DNA from: Chloroflexota bacterium
GTDB taxonomy: Bacteria; Chloroflexota; UBA11872
DNA length: 64,000 nt
NCBI GenBank assembly: GCA_028873795.1
Contig: JAPPNP010000063.1
Location: 1 to 64,000 of the forward strand
Direction of reading: 5' to 3'
Part shown: positions 27,038-36,417 of the stretch, piece after piece
How the letters are laid out: each line of letters starts with the position of its first letter
Numbering within the stretch: the first letter of the stretch is position 1
Position numbers and translations under genes: made by a program
Notes under the pieces: model-generated
What the model was told of the DNA's origin: nothing
The model's input: only the letters and a program-made list of their open reading frames with translations
The model's database searches: none

Positions 27038-28078
27038 ATGGGTGATTCCGAACCACCGCCCCCGGCGCCCGCCGCGGATCATCACGCACACCGGGCGCCG
27101 CGCGGTGCACCCTTCGTGGACGTGTCCATCATCATCGTCGCGGCGCGCGAAACCGCATGTCTCTCCGAGGCGCTGGCGGCGATTGCGACCCTGACGCGTC
27201 CGCCGCGGGAGACCATCGTCGTGCTCGATGAGGCGCCGCCGGGCAGCTTGGGCGGGGCGCGCTGCATCGTCAGTGGACCGGTTGGACCGGCGCAGAAGCG
27301 CGACATGGGGGCGGCAGCGGCCAGCGGGGCGTGGCTGGCGTTCCTCGACGACGACGCCTACCCCGATCCCGGCTGGCTCGAAGCGGCCCAGGTCCACTTT
27401 GAGAACCCAACCGCTTCGGCGATCGGCGGGCCCGGCGTCACGCCGCCAAACGACGGATTCCGCGCGCAGGTTTCGGGGTGGACCTACGCATCGTGGATCG
27501 TGTCCGGCCCCGCCCGATTCCGCTACGTTCCGGGCCGACGTCGGGCGGTGGACGACTATCCCTCGATGAACCTGATGGTGCGGCGCTCGGCGTTCGAGGC
27601 CGTCGGCGGATTCGACAGCGCCTTCTATCCCGGGGAGGACACCAAGCTATGCCTCGAGATCGTTCGCCGAGGCGGCGTCATCCTTTACGAGCCCGGCGCG
27701 CTGGTGTATCACCATCGCCGGCCCGTGATGCGCGGCCATCTCGGTCAGATCGCGCACTACGGGCGGCATCGCGGCTACTTCGCGCGCGTGTTTCCGGAAA
27801 CCTCGCGTCGACTCCAATACTTCATCCCCAGCCTGTGGCTGTTGTGGCTCGTCATCGGCGCCGTGGCGTCGGTGTGGATCGAACCAGTTCGCGCGCTGCT
27901 TCTTGCCAGCCTGGCGCTGTACGGCGTGGCGGTAGTGGGAGGCGCGTTGCTTGCAATATGGGGCTCGCGCAGCGTGGGGATCGGAGCGGCCGTTTTCCCC
28001 ACGATCATCGCCAGCCACCTCTGCTACGGCTGGCACTTCGTGGGCGGCCTGGTGCGTTCGCGGCCTCGGCCATCCTAG
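27038..28078 (+). CDS. GT2 family glycosyltransferase with membrane helices
   Basis: 346 residues. The GT-A core (VDVSIIIVAARETACLSEALAAI) carries AFLDDDAYPDPGWLEAA, the family DxD region, near residues 105-120, and YPGEDTKLCLEIVRRG as the ED acceptor-site motif. Two or three helices lie at residues 265-335. No ribosome site precedes the ATG. Instead a TATGAT hexamer lies 11 nt upstream (27021-27026), predicting a transcript with only a few leader bases. It converges on the GCS2 gene. It is likely one of the sugar transferases of the glycan locus. Confidence 0.88.
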   Translation: MGDSEPPPPAPAADHHAHRAPRGAPFVDVSIIIVAARETACLSEALAAIATLTRPPRETIVVLDEAPPGSLGGARCIVSGPVGPAQKRDMGAAAASGAWLAFLDDDAYPDPGWLEAAQVHFENPTASAIGGPGVTPPNDGFRAQVSGWTYASWIVSGPARFRYVPGRRRAVDDYPSMNLMVRRSAFEAVGGFDSAFYPGEDTKLCLEIVRRGGVILYEPGALVYHHRRPVMRGHLGQIAHYGRHRGYFARVFPETSRRLQYFIPSLWLLWLVIGAVASVWIEPVRALLLASLALYGVAVVGGALLAIWGSRSVGIGAAVFPTIIASHLCYGWHFVGGLVRSRPRPS

Positions 28079-28133
28079 CCTGAGCTTTCGTCGCGCTTGG
28101 GGGACGGCAGGGCGAATCTCGGCGGCCGCAGCC

Positions 28134-29306
28134 TCAGATTGCGTCCCCAACGCTTGCTTGGGTCTCCGAAAGCACCAGATCGACCACGCGGCGAAGGGCG
28201 TCCTCGCGCGTATCTCCTTCCAGTCGCCGCAGGCGATAGAGGTCAAGCTGCCGGTCGGCGCCGGTCCCTTCGCGGATGATGGTGCGCGCGTGGCGCAACT
28301 CGTCCTCGCAACCGAGCGCGCGGGCGTCCTCGGCCAAGTCCTCCACGAGTTCGTCCGTCAAGTCGCTGATGTCCTTCCGTCCACCGCCACGCTCGTCACC
28401 AAAGAAGGCGACCACGCCGTAGCGCTGGGCCAGCCAGCGGTTCTCGGCAATGATCTCGGTCGGTGGCTCCGGCGGTAGGGCGCCGTCCCGATGCTGCCGG
28501 AGAAGCCGCCGAATGAGGCACGCATAGATGGCCACGATGCACATGGCGTCGTCGATGCGCGTGCAGACATCGCAGATGCGAATCTCGATGGTTGGATGGG
28601 CGTGCGAGGGGCGAATGTCCCACCACAGCTCGCTGCCGTCGGTGATGAAGTCCATACGCTGATAGTCGGCCACCAGCCGGTCATACTCGGCGCGCGACCA
28701 CAGGGGGCCGGGCAGGCTGGTCCGCGGCAGGTTGCCCACCAGGTTCAGGCGGTACGACTTGAATCCGGTGTCGTGGCCGCCGTTGAACGGCGAGTTGGTG
28801 GAGAGCGCGTGCAGCAGCGGCAGGTGGCGCCGCATGGCGGTCATCACGCGAATCCGCTCATCCGGGTCGCCAAACCCGGCGTGGACGTGCATGCCGCCGA
28901 TCAGGAACCGACGGACGCTCTCCTGATAGGTGGTGGTGAAGCGTTCGTAACGCTCGCGCGGGGTGGTGGCCTGCGCCCTCCACTGCGCGAAGGGATGGGT
29001 GGAGGCGGCCATGACCGCTGCGCCATAGGTCTCAGCCGCCTGGGTGACTATCCGGCGGGTCTCGAGCAGTGCGGCCCGGATCTCGGCCACTGTCGCGCAC
29101 ACCCGGGAGATCGCCTCAACCTGCGTGCGCAGCAGCTCCCGTGAAATCTTGTGCGGCCCACTATGCGCCGCGGCAGTCTCGAAGATGCGAACGTCGGGAT
29201 CCGCGAGCAGATCACGCGACGCGGGGTCGACGAGAAAGAACTCCTCCTCGACGCCGAGCGTGATCGCCAGGCCGTCCTCCGCGTCGCTGCGCGAACCTCC
29301 CTGCAC
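28134..29306 (-). CDS. Carboxylate-amine ligase, GCS2 (YbdK) family
   Basis: About 390 residues, ATP-grasp-like glutamate-cysteine ligase type 2 fold. Key segments are LGVEEEFFLVD, HKISRELLRTQVE, IGGMHVHAGFGDPDERI, LSTNSPFNGGHDTGFKSYRL, and SHAHPTIEIRICDVCTRI. Family members have weak gamma-glutamylcysteine ligase activity or unknown carboxylate-amine ligations. The start chosen is a GTG 17 codons before the GVEEEF motif with GGAAGGA upstream; ATGs at 29408 and 29384 are alternatives that add no conserved sequence. It is not obviously part of glycan synthesis and converges with the GT2 gene. Confidence 0.85.
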   Translation of the reverse strand: MQGGSRSDAEDGLAITLGVEEEFFLVDPASRDLLADPDVRIFETAAAHSGPHKISRELLRTQVEAISRVCATVAEIRAALLETRRIVTQAAETYGAAVMAASTHPFAQWRAQATTPRERYERFTTTYQESVRRFLIGGMHVHAGFGDPDERIRVMTAMRRHLPLLHALSTNSPFNGGHDTGFKSYRLNLVGNLPRTSLPGPLWSRAEYDRLVADYQRMDFITDGSELWWDIRPSHAHPTIEIRICDVCTRIDDAMCIVAIYACLIRRLLRQHRDGALPPEPPTEIIAENRWLAQRYGVVAFFGDERGGGRKDISDLTDELVEDLAEDARALGCEDELRHARTIIREGTGADRQLDLYRLRRLEGDTREDALRRVVDLVLSETQASVGDAI

Positions 29307-29444
29307 CGCTAGTCCGATCCTTCCATAGCCGTCACTCCCGACAGCGTTGCCCACGGCCTCAAAACATACCCTGCGCTCGCGCATGCCCAAAGCAGCCCAC
29401 GACGGCACAGGTGAGAGCCTCCCGACGCCGGACCGGTCGCAGCC

Positions 29445-30218
29445 TTACTCGGGGTCGAACCTGCGCAAACGCCCGGCGACCATCAGCGTCTCGACAAACA
29501 TCGTGGCGACGGTGGCCGGTCGGATCGTACTCGGATATCGGTCGCGCACGATCACGGGCGCCTCGACGATGGTGCGGAAGCCGAGCCGGATAGCCATCGC
29601 CAGCGCCTCGATGTCGAAGGCGAATCCCGACGTGCGCACGTGGGGAAACACGCGCTCGACGACCGGCGCCGCGTAGATCTTGAGTCCGACTTGCGTATCG
29701 CGCACGGTGAGCCCGAAGAGCAGGCGCGTGAGCTGGCGATATCCCCAGCTATAGATCCGGCGCGCCAGCGGATATTCGACAACCGACCGCGCGTGGAGCT
29801 TGGACCCGACCACGATGTCGGAGCCTGACGCGAGGTGGAGACGATAGGCCTCCACGAGACACCGCGGGGGAATGTCCCCGCCGCCGTCAAGAAAGGCGCG
29901 CGCGCGCCCGCCAACCGCCAGCAGCCCGCGGCGCACGGCCTCTCCCTTGCCCGAGTTTCGCTCCTGCACGGCCACGCGAAGCCGCTCGTGCGCGATAGTC
30001 GCCAGCGCGGCAGCCGTGCAGTCCTCATCGCCGTCAACCACCACCAGAACCTCGTACTCACAGCCCAGGTCATCCAGCGCCCGGAGCACCTCGCTGACCT
30101 GTCGCCCGATCACTTCCGATTGACGGTAGGTCGGAATGACGACGGAGAGATCGGGGACCTTTCCGGTCGGCATATCGCCTTGCTCGGAGGGTTGGACGAT
30201 CGCTTCACCCGCCATCAC
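29445..30218 (-). CDS. GT2 glycosyltransferase, dolichyl/polyprenyl-phosphate hexose synthase type
   Basis: 257 residues, soluble. It follows the Alg5/DPM-like pattern: LSVVIPTYRQSEVIGRQVSEVL, VLVVVDGDEDCTAAAL, NSGKGEAVRRGLL, then GSKLHARSVVEYPLARRIYSWGYRQLTRLLFGLTVRDTQVGLKIY. The usual 'DADxD' metal loop reads FLDGGGDIPP here, an unusual but still acidic variant. Such enzymes make polyprenyl-phosphate sugars, the donors GT-C enzymes consume, so this enzyme could feed the three GT-C proteins of the locus (inference). The start is a double ATG behind AGGAGG. Confidence 0.87.
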   Translation of the reverse strand: MMAGEAIVQPSEQGDMPTGKVPDLSVVIPTYRQSEVIGRQVSEVLRALDDLGCEYEVLVVVDGDEDCTAAALATIAHERLRVAVQERNSGKGEAVRRGLLAVGGRARAFLDGGGDIPPRCLVEAYRLHLASGSDIVVGSKLHARSVVEYPLARRIYSWGYRQLTRLLFGLTVRDTQVGLKIYAAPVVERVFPHVRTSGFAFDIEALAMAIRLGFRTIVEAPVIVRDRYPSTIRPATVATMFVETLMVAGRLRRFDPE

Positions 30219-30398
30219 GCCTCCTGGCCCGGCCGGCGCGCCCGGGTCGGCGCGGGGCGCTGTTCAGCTATGGTCAATGCGCCCAGGCGTGGGGCCGGCC
30301 GTGGTTCGTCGGATGATACGCAACGGTCGCTATTGCGGCGGGCGACTGATCGTGAGAATCGATCGCGCCGGCCCTATCCAAGGTCCTCGACGCTACGA

Positions 30399-31730
30399 CT
30401 AGGATTGGCCGTTGGGCGACCGATGTCGCCACAGGATGCTGCCGGCGTTGTGCATGACCAGACGGTCATCGTGGATCGTGTCGGCCGGCGCCTCGTCGAT
30501 TTCGCGCGCCACTTCTTCGGGGCTCTCGTAGCCCACGTCGAGCGCCCGGCATTCATCCGGCGGAATTGCAGTGGCCAGTCGAACGTCGATGCGAGGCGTC
30601 TCGCGCCCGTCCACGAGGGGCGCGTCGCCCTTGATCAAGACGCCAAGCGTAAGCGCCAGGGGACTGACGCCGTGAGGCTGCCAGACCTCTGGATGGGCCA
30701 GGAGATACGGCCAACCGTGAAGTCCCACCTGGCGGATCGCGCGGCCGTGGGTGGCGGATATCTCCCGCACGGCGGGGGCGTAGAGGACAAGCTCGCCGCC
30801 GTCGGCGACCGTGTCGTCGCCGCGGAACACGCCCTTGGCGCCCGTCCAAAGCTCGGGATACATCCATGAACCGTCGGGGAGGCGGGGCGTGGCCGCGACG
30901 GCGCGCGAGACGCGGCGGGCCGTGTAGCGGATGTTGACTTCGGCGCTCAACGCCGCCGCCGCGCGGGTGACCTCGCGCCACCCATCGGGCTGCACGAACA
31001 CGCCGCGCGTCGTCCCCGTGGCGTCGTCGACCACCAGGGCAATGGTGGTGAGGGGAACCGGTACTTTGCTGGTCATGTCGTCGATCAGCTCGCGCACGGG
31101 GTTGTCGAGCACCCCCTGAATGGCCCGTGCGCCGCGCAGGCTGCCGATGGTGTGGAGCAGATTGATCATCTCGGGCCCCGAGACGCCCGGGAAGATTTGC
31201 TTGGCGCCGCCCGCGAATCCCGCGCCCTCGTGCGGCTGCACGCGCGTGATCAGGATGACGCGGTCACAGTCGAGCAGCCGGCGGTTGATCCGCACCGGCA
31301 TGTCGCGGTTGAAGCCCAGCCCCGGCGCGAGTTCTCCGTAGTCGCCAAAACGCGCCTGCTGTTCGGCCAGCGGCACGGAGCCTATTTCGACCAAGGCGTC
31401 GGATCGCCCCCATTCGTGGTCGTGGATTGGGACCGAGGGATAGGCGTCGACGCCGAATACCCACTGCCGCTTGGCGGCTTCCGGCATCGACGCGTGGGTG
31501 CCCTGCGCGATCATGACTTCGACGGAGGCGGCGCGTCCCCGGAGCGCGTGCCAGACAGCCTTGAAGGTCTGGCTGACGGGAACCTTGCGCGTGTCGTCGG
31601 GCGCCAGCACCAGCACGCGTGACGCATCGAGCGGGAGCTCGGCCAGCGCATCCGCGATCACGGCCGCGGCATCCGGCGCCGTGACCGCGGGCGGCGGCGC
31701 GGCCTGGAGCACCTGGGATCGGACGTTCAT
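30399..31730 (-). CDS. Lactate racemase (LarA)-like DUF2088 protein
   Basis: 443 residues. LarA-fold landmarks include VLVLAPDDTRKVP, MIAQGTHASMP (His of the catalytic region), HDHEW, ITRVQPHEGAGFAGGAKQIFPGVSG (the GGAK lysine position that binds the nickel-pincer cofactor in LarA), and a C-terminal DUF2088-like half. In Lactobacillus LarA interconverts L- and D-lactate; most homologues act on other 2-hydroxy acids. The larB, larC and larE cofactor genes are not in this window. Its ATG overlaps the pepF stop by 4 nt, so the two are translationally coupled. Confidence 0.85.
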   Translation of the reverse strand: MNVRSQVLQAAPPPAVTAPDAAAVIADALAELPLDASRVLVLAPDDTRKVPVSQTFKAVWHALRGRAASVEVMIAQGTHASMPEAAKRQWVFGVDAYPSVPIHDHEWGRSDALVEIGSVPLAEQQARFGDYGELAPGLGFNRDMPVRINRRLLDCDRVILITRVQPHEGAGFAGGAKQIFPGVSGPEMINLLHTIGSLRGARAIQGVLDNPVRELIDDMTSKVPVPLTTIALVVDDATGTTRGVFVQPDGWREVTRAAAALSAEVNIRYTARRVSRAVAATPRLPDGSWMYPELWTGAKGVFRGDDTVADGGELVLYAPAVREISATHGRAIRQVGLHGWPYLLAHPEVWQPHGVSPLALTLGVLIKGDAPLVDGRETPRIDVRLATAIPPDECRALDVGYESPEEVAREIDEAPADTIHDDRLVMHNAGSILWRHRSPNGQS

Positions 31731-33532
31731 GCGCCTCGGGAGGCCAGAGCCTCGGCCTGCGACACCATGTCGCCCAGGATCGCGACTCCTCCCGACCAGA
31801 AGCTCGGGTCGTTGAGATCGATGCCAACCGGGCGGACCAGCTCCTCAGGCGAGACGGAGCCCCCGCGACTGAGCATCTCCGTATAGGCCGGCGCAAAGGC
31901 CGCGCCCCGCGCGTCGTACACCTGGAGCAGCGCCAGGACCAGCAGCTCGCCGAAGGCGTAGGCGTAGACGTAGAACGGCGAGTGCACGAAGTGCGAGATA
32001 TAGCTCCACCAGCTGCGGTAGTCGTCCGTGAGCGTGACGGCGTTGCCGTGCATCGGCGCGTTGGCCTCGATCCACAACTCGCTCAGGCGCTCGGCCGGCA
32101 GCTCGCCCTCGGTGCGGCGGGCGGCATGCGCCGACTCCTCGAAGCGGTGCATGACGATCTGCCGGAACACGGTGGCGAAGCTATCCTCGATCTTGCTGGC
32201 CAGCAGCGACAGGCGCGCCGCATCGGACGGCTGAGCCTCGAGCAGCCGGCGAAAGACCAGCATTTCACCAAACACCGACGCGGTCTCGGCCGTGGTCAAG
32301 GGCGTGTGCGATTGCAAGTAGCCCACCCCGCGCGACAGAAACTGGTGCGCCGCGTGGCCCAACTCGTGGGCCACGGTCATGACGTCACGGATGCGGTCGG
32401 TGTAGTTGCAGAGCACGTAGGGGTGCGTCTGCGTCGTCGACCCGGCGCTGAACGCGCCGCCGCGCTTGCCGAGCCGCAACTCCGCGTCGATCCAGCGCTC
32501 CTCGAACGCCCGCGACGCGATGCCGCCGAGCGTGTCCGAAAAAGCGGCGTAGCTCTCGGTGACGATCTCGCGGCACCGGTCCCAGGAGTAGACGGTGTCG
32601 TCGGCCTTGATGGGGGCGTAGCGGTCGTAGTCGAATAGCTCGTCGAGGCCAAGCAGGCGCCGCTTGAGGCGGTAGTACCGCTGCACGATGCCGAAGCCGT
32701 CTTCGCAGGCGGCCACCAGCGCTTCGACTGCCGCCGGCTCGATCTCGTTGGCCAGGTTGCGGGCGGCGATGGGCGTCGGATAGTGCCGCAGCCGGTCGTC
32801 GATGGCATGGTCTTGCAGGCGCACGTTGAAGACATAGGTCAGCGGATGCTGGTGCGCCGCAAGCGCGGCGGTGAGACCGGCGGCGGCGCTGCGCCGGGTG
32901 GCCCGATCGGGGTTGTAGAGCTGGGCGAGAGTCTCGGCTTCGGTGAGCGTGCGACGCTCGCCGTCGATTTCGACCTCGCAGGTGATGCGGCTGGTGATTT
33001 CGTCGAACAAACGCGACCACGAGCGCGATCCGGTGTTGGCCTTCTCGTCCATCACCTGCTCTTCGCCCTCGGCGAGGCGGTGCGGCTTGGTGAGGCGCTC
33101 GCGCTCGAGCAGATAGGCGAATTCAGCCAACTGCGAATCCGCCATCAACTCGGCGGCGTGTTCATCGTCGAGATGCACCCACTCCAAGTCGAAGAAAATC
33201 AGGTGGCGGCGGATTTCGGTGCTGCGCGCCTGGGTGCTGTTGAGCAATCGACCCGCGGCGGGATCGTCGCTGCGCGCCGCATGCCGCAGATGCGCGTAAA
33301 TCACCGGCGCGTCCATGAGCTCGTAGATGTCTTGCAGCTCGTGGAGGGCCTCGCACAGGCCGGACGCCGACAGCTCGCCGAGCCGTCCGCGATAGCGCGC
33401 GGCAAAGTCCCGGGCGCGGGCGTCGGCGTCGTCCTGGTCGCGCTCGATGCGTGCATCGTCGAGGCCGGCGTATAGCGCGGACAAATCCCACACCACGCCG
33501 TTGGCGGAACTGGAGGGCGCGACGGCCATCAC
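31727..33532 (-). CDS. pepF: Oligoendopeptidase F, M3B family
   Basis: 601 residues, the usual length for the family. The zinc motif HELGH is in MTVAHELGHAAHQFLSRG near residue 390, with the third ligand Glu about 25 residues on in TAETASVFGEMLVFR. The N-terminal helical region WDLSALYAGLDD and the C-terminal YAFGELLVLALLQVYDARG are also typical. It is a cytoplasmic metallopeptidase cutting peptides of about 7-17 residues. It starts with a double ATG and is the first gene of a two-gene unit with the LarA-like gene. Confidence 0.93.
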   Translation of the reverse strand: MMAVAPSSSANGVVWDLSALYAGLDDARIERDQDDADARARDFAARYRGRLGELSASGLCEALHELQDIYELMDAPVIYAHLRHAARSDDPAAGRLLNSTQARSTEIRRHLIFFDLEWVHLDDEHAAELMADSQLAEFAYLLERERLTKPHRLAEGEEQVMDEKANTGSRSWSRLFDEITSRITCEVEIDGERRTLTEAETLAQLYNPDRATRRSAAAGLTAALAAHQHPLTYVFNVRLQDHAIDDRLRHYPTPIAARNLANEIEPAAVEALVAACEDGFGIVQRYYRLKRRLLGLDELFDYDRYAPIKADDTVYSWDRCREIVTESYAAFSDTLGGIASRAFEERWIDAELRLGKRGGAFSAGSTTQTHPYVLCNYTDRIRDVMTVAHELGHAAHQFLSRGVGYLQSHTPLTTAETASVFGEMLVFRRLLEAQPSDAARLSLLASKIEDSFATVFRQIVMHRFEESAHAARRTEGELPAERLSELWIEANAPMHGNAVTLTDDYRSWWSYISHFVHSPFYVYAYAFGELLVLALLQVYDARGAAFAPAYTEMLSRGGSVSPEELVRPVGIDLNDPSFWSGGVAILGDMVSQAEALASRGA

Positions 33533-33585
33533 CAGCTCCGCAGCGGGCTCTGGAGACTCACGGCTGCTGCCTCTGCCATGGCGAG

Positions 33586-35307
33586 CTATCCGGCCGGAGC
33601 ATTGGGACTGAGCGCGGCCAGCAGCGCGCCGTGTTCCGCCACCACTCTCGCGACCGCCCCCGAGGACGCCACCTGGTCCCGTTCAGTTTCATGCCGCAGC
33701 TTAATCTCGACGGCGTCCGCCCGCACCGTGCGGCGGCTCACGGTGCAGCGAATGGGAATGCCGAGCAGGTCGGCGTCGTTAAACTTGACCCCCGCGCTCT
33801 CGTCTCGGTCGTCGACCAGCACCGTGAGGCCCGCGGCTTCGAGATCGTCGGCCAGGCTTTCGGCGGCCTCCTGCACCTCGGCCTGACCCAGCTGCACGAG
33901 GTGCACGTCGTAGGGCGCCACGCTGGCGGGCCAGATGATGCCGTGATCGTCGTGGTGGAGCTCCACGATGGCCGCGGCCAGGCGCGTGATCCCGATGCCG
34001 TAGGAGCCCATCACGATGGGCTGCGGCGACCCGCCTTCCGATAGGAAGTTGGCATCCAGCTTGTCGCTGTAGTAGGCGCCAAACTTGAACGTATTGCCAA
34101 TCTCGATACCCGTCCGCAGCTCGAGCGCCGCACCGCACTTGGGGCAGGGGTCCCCGGCAGCGACATCGGCGATATCGACGACGAGGTCGGCGGTGAAGTC
34201 GCGCGGGAAGTTCACGTTCAAGAGGTGAACGCCGGGCATGTTGGCGCCGGCAACCAAGTTGGCGGCGCGCTCCACCGAGCGATCCACGACCACGATGACC
34301 TGATCGAGCCCCACCGGCGAGGCGTAGCCGGGTACGAGCCCGGCGGCAGTCAACTCCTGATCGGCGGCAAGCCGAATGTCGGGCGCGCCCAACGCGCGGC
34401 GCAGCTTGGCCTCGTTGACGTCCAGATCGCCGCGAATGGCCACGAACGCGATCTGGTCGCCGGTCCAATAGAAGACGGCCTTGAGCGTGCGCTGGGTCGA
34501 GATGCCGAGATGGCCCGCCACGGCGGCGATGGTTTCCTGTCCGGGTGTTTCGACCTTCTCCATGGGGAGCGGCTCGGCGGCGTCGGGCTCGGGCGGCCGC
34601 GTGGTCGCCACTTCCTGGTTGGCCCCGTAGTCGCCGGTGGGGCACACCACGATCGTGTCCTCGCCGGCGGACGTCAGGGCGTGGAACTCGTCGGCGTCCG
34701 AGCCGCCCATGGCCCCGGCGTCGGACTCGACCACCAGCGGCTCGATCCCACAGCGGCGAAACGCGCGCACGTAGGCCGTGACGAACTGCCGATAGGTCGC
34801 GTCCAGGCTTTCCGGCGAGGGGTCGAAGGTATAGGCGTCCTTCATGGTGAACTCGCGGGTGCGCAGCAAGCCGCCGCGCGGGCGGGGCTCGTCGCGAAAC
34901 TTGGTCTGAAAGTGGTAGACGCTGGCCGGGAGCTGGCGATAGGACCCCACGAGTCGCGCGGCGAGATCGAGGGCGATCTCCTCGTGGGTGAGGGCGAGCA
35001 CCATGTTGCGATCGGCGCGATCCTTGAAGCGCACCAGCTCGGGCCCGAGCGAGCCGAATCGGCCGGTGCGCTCCCACAGCGTGGACGGGTGCACGACGGG
35101 CATGAGGAGTTCCTGGCAGCCAATCGCATCCATTTCCTCGCGAACGACCTGCTCGATCCGCCGCAGGGTGCGCCAGCCCAATGGGAGATAGCTGAAAATG
35201 CCGGCGCCCAGGGGGCGCATGAAGGCGCCGCGCACCATGAGCCGGTGGGAGGCGACGGTGGCGTCGGAGGGGTCTTCACGCAGAGTGCGACCAAACAGCG
35301 AGGACAT
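33586..35307 (-). CDS. proS: Prolyl-tRNA synthetase (bacterial type with editing domain)
   Basis: 573 residues. The start ATG gives MSSLFGRTLREDPSDATVASHRLMVRGAFMRPL, the expected N-terminus; ten more upstream codons are non-conserved. Class II motifs include GIFSYLPLGWRTLRRIEQVVREEMD, ELLMPVVHPSTLWERTGR, and FRDEPRPRGGLLRTREFTMKDAYTF. An inserted YbaK-like editing domain runs at about residues 225-380 (TPGQETIAAVAGHLGISTQRTLKAVFY). The anticodon-binding domain closes the protein. It attaches proline to tRNA-Pro and hydrolyses mischarged Ala. It lies 57 bp after cysE on the same strand and could share its T-box transcript. Confidence 0.96.
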   Translation of the reverse strand: MSSLFGRTLREDPSDATVASHRLMVRGAFMRPLGAGIFSYLPLGWRTLRRIEQVVREEMDAIGCQELLMPVVHPSTLWERTGRFGSLGPELVRFKDRADRNMVLALTHEEIALDLAARLVGSYRQLPASVYHFQTKFRDEPRPRGGLLRTREFTMKDAYTFDPSPESLDATYRQFVTAYVRAFRRCGIEPLVVESDAGAMGGSDADEFHALTSAGEDTIVVCPTGDYGANQEVATTRPPEPDAAEPLPMEKVETPGQETIAAVAGHLGISTQRTLKAVFYWTGDQIAFVAIRGDLDVNEAKLRRALGAPDIRLAADQELTAAGLVPGYASPVGLDQVIVVVDRSVERAANLVAGANMPGVHLLNVNFPRDFTADLVVDIADVAAGDPCPKCGAALELRTGIEIGNTFKFGAYYSDKLDANFLSEGGSPQPIVMGSYGIGITRLAAAIVELHHDDHGIIWPASVAPYDVHLVQLGQAEVQEAAESLADDLEAAGLTVLVDDRDESAGVKFNDADLLGIPIRCTVSRRTVRADAVEIKLRHETERDQVASSGAVARVVAEHGALLAALSPNAPAG

Positions 35308-35364
35308 GCGTTGCACGGGCGGCCTCACGACGACCAACGGCGGTCGCTCAGTGTATCGGCCAGC

Positions 35365-35943
35365 TCAGATCACGTAGTCGGGTGGGTCGCGTCGCTCGCC
35401 GAGCTGCCGGATCGGTTGGCGCCGCACGGGCTCGCCCCGGCGCTCCACGTAGCTGGCGCGGGGCCCGACGACCGTGGAGCCCGGCGGCACGTCTTCGGTG
35501 ACGATGGCCAGCGCGCCGATGCGGCTGCCGGCGCCGACGGTGACGGGGCCGAGGATGCTGGCGCCAACGCCGATGGTCACGCCGTCCTCGACGATCGGGT
35601 GTCGCCGCTTGCCGCCGAGGCCGTCGTCGCGCCACCACCCGGTGGCGCCCAGGGTGACCTGGTGATAGAGCATGACGTCGTTGCCGATGCGCGCGGTCTC
35701 CCCGATCACCACGCCCGAGCCGTGGTCGATGAAAAAGCGCCGTCCGATCACGGCGCCCGGATGAATCTCTATGCCACCGGTTGCCAGCCGCGCGAACTGG
35801 CTGACGGCGCGGGGCAGCACGGGCACGCCGCGCCGGTAGAGCCAATGAGCGATCCGATGAAAGAAGAGCGCGTGGACGCTGGGATAGAGCAATACCTCCA
35901 GCACGTTTTTGGCAGCTGGATCCTTGTCGAGCACCACCCGCAT
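35365..35943 (-). CDS. cysE: Serine O-acetyltransferase
   Basis: 192 residues. It makes O-acetylserine from serine and acetyl-CoA, the first step of cysteine synthesis. It begins [36 protein letters not shown], then a left-handed beta-helix with [43 protein letters not shown], which contains the catalytic Asp-His and His residues. The short N-terminus is like that of CysE forms from Firmicutes/Chloroflexota rather than the ~270-residue enterobacterial form. Start ATG has GGAG upstream. A T-box leader with a cysteine specifier (36039-36302) precedes it, so expression should rise when tRNA-Cys is uncharged. Confidence 0.95.
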   Translation of the reverse strand: MRVVLDKDPAAKNVLEVLLYPSVHALFFHRIAHWLYRRGVPVLPRAVSQFARLATGGIEIHPGAVIGRRFFIDHGSGVVIGETARIGNDVMLYHQVTLGATGWWRDDGLGGKRRHPIVEDGVTIGVGASILGPVTVGAGSRIGALAIVTEDVPPGSTVVGPRASYVERRGEPVRRQPIRQLGERRDPPDYVI

Positions 35944-36038
35944 CCACTCCGGCCCGCGGCGCTGCTTGGCCGCGGCTTCCGGCGTATCGGCCGCGCCGCC
36001 GTTCCTCGCGTCGATTCTCCAACCCCCTCAAACACGTA

Positions 36039-36302
36039 GGGAGCGCCCATCCCGAAGGACGGGCGCTCCCGTGATTCCACCTTCCTGCGTTGCGGCCTCG
36101 CGACGCGCAACCTCAGCGGGTGCCCAAGCACCCTGGCCCGCTAACGGGGGCCAGCCGGCTCGACCTACACACGCCAACGCTTCGGCCGAGCGGCTCCCGA
36201 GGGCAATTCGCCGTCCGCCGCGCACCGGCCTCGCACCACCGCCGGCTCGCTGTCCACGTGAGGGACGGCTACTAGTCTCGCTCAACGCCGCACAGTTGTT
36301 TG
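36039..36302 (-). ncRNA. T-box riboswitch, tRNA-Cys specific
   Basis: Read on the minus strand. Stem I has AGTA (36273-36270) then GCCGTCC, pairing with GGACGGC (36216-36210). The opposite strand of the loop reads GAATTGCC, placing specifier TGC (Cys) at 36205-36203. The distal loop GGTGGTGCGAG between GCCGG-type arms is typical of T-boxes. The T-box sequence AGGTGGAATCACGG is at 36082-36069. Its bulge TGGA pairs with UCCA, the 3' end expected of tRNA-Cys with U73. A strong hairpin (36070-36039; GGGAGCGCCCGTCC / GGATGGGCGCTCCC, TTCG loop) overlaps the antiterminator as terminator or sequestrator. Only a weak T tract follows. The target is cysE, 96 nt downstream. Confidence 0.92.
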
Positions 36303-36309
36303 TTCCCCG

Positions 36310-36338
36310 TACTTACGTCCCCGAGCCGCGGCTGTCAA
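36310..36338 (-). promoter_or_regulatory. Putative promoter of the cysE T-box transcript
   Basis: On the minus strand a perfect TTGACA (36338-36333) is followed after 17 nt by TAAGTA (36315-36310). The -35 is consensus but the -10 is poor. The spacing to the first T-box helix fits a start near 36302. It lies divergent to the 36414 gene. Confidence 0.45.
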
Positions 36339-36387
36339 CCGTTAAGCCCCACCGGTAGCCGCCTTCGGGCTGCGTAGAATGCTCGAC

Positions 36388-36417
36388 ATGGGCACATTGG
36401 CGTCGACGCAGCAATGA
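36388..36417 (+). CDS. Nine-codon upstream reading frame coupled to the next gene
   Basis: An ATG at 36388 opens MGTLASTQQ, whose TGA (36415-36417) overlaps the ATG of the 247-residue gene (ATGA). A TAGAAT hexamer (36375-36380) lies 7 nt before this ATG, so the transcript would begin at or next to it. A leaderless leader peptide would then deliver ribosomes to the main start, which lacks its own Shine-Dalgarno sequence. This reading is inferred from spacing alone. Confidence 0.35.
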   Translation: MGTLASTQQ

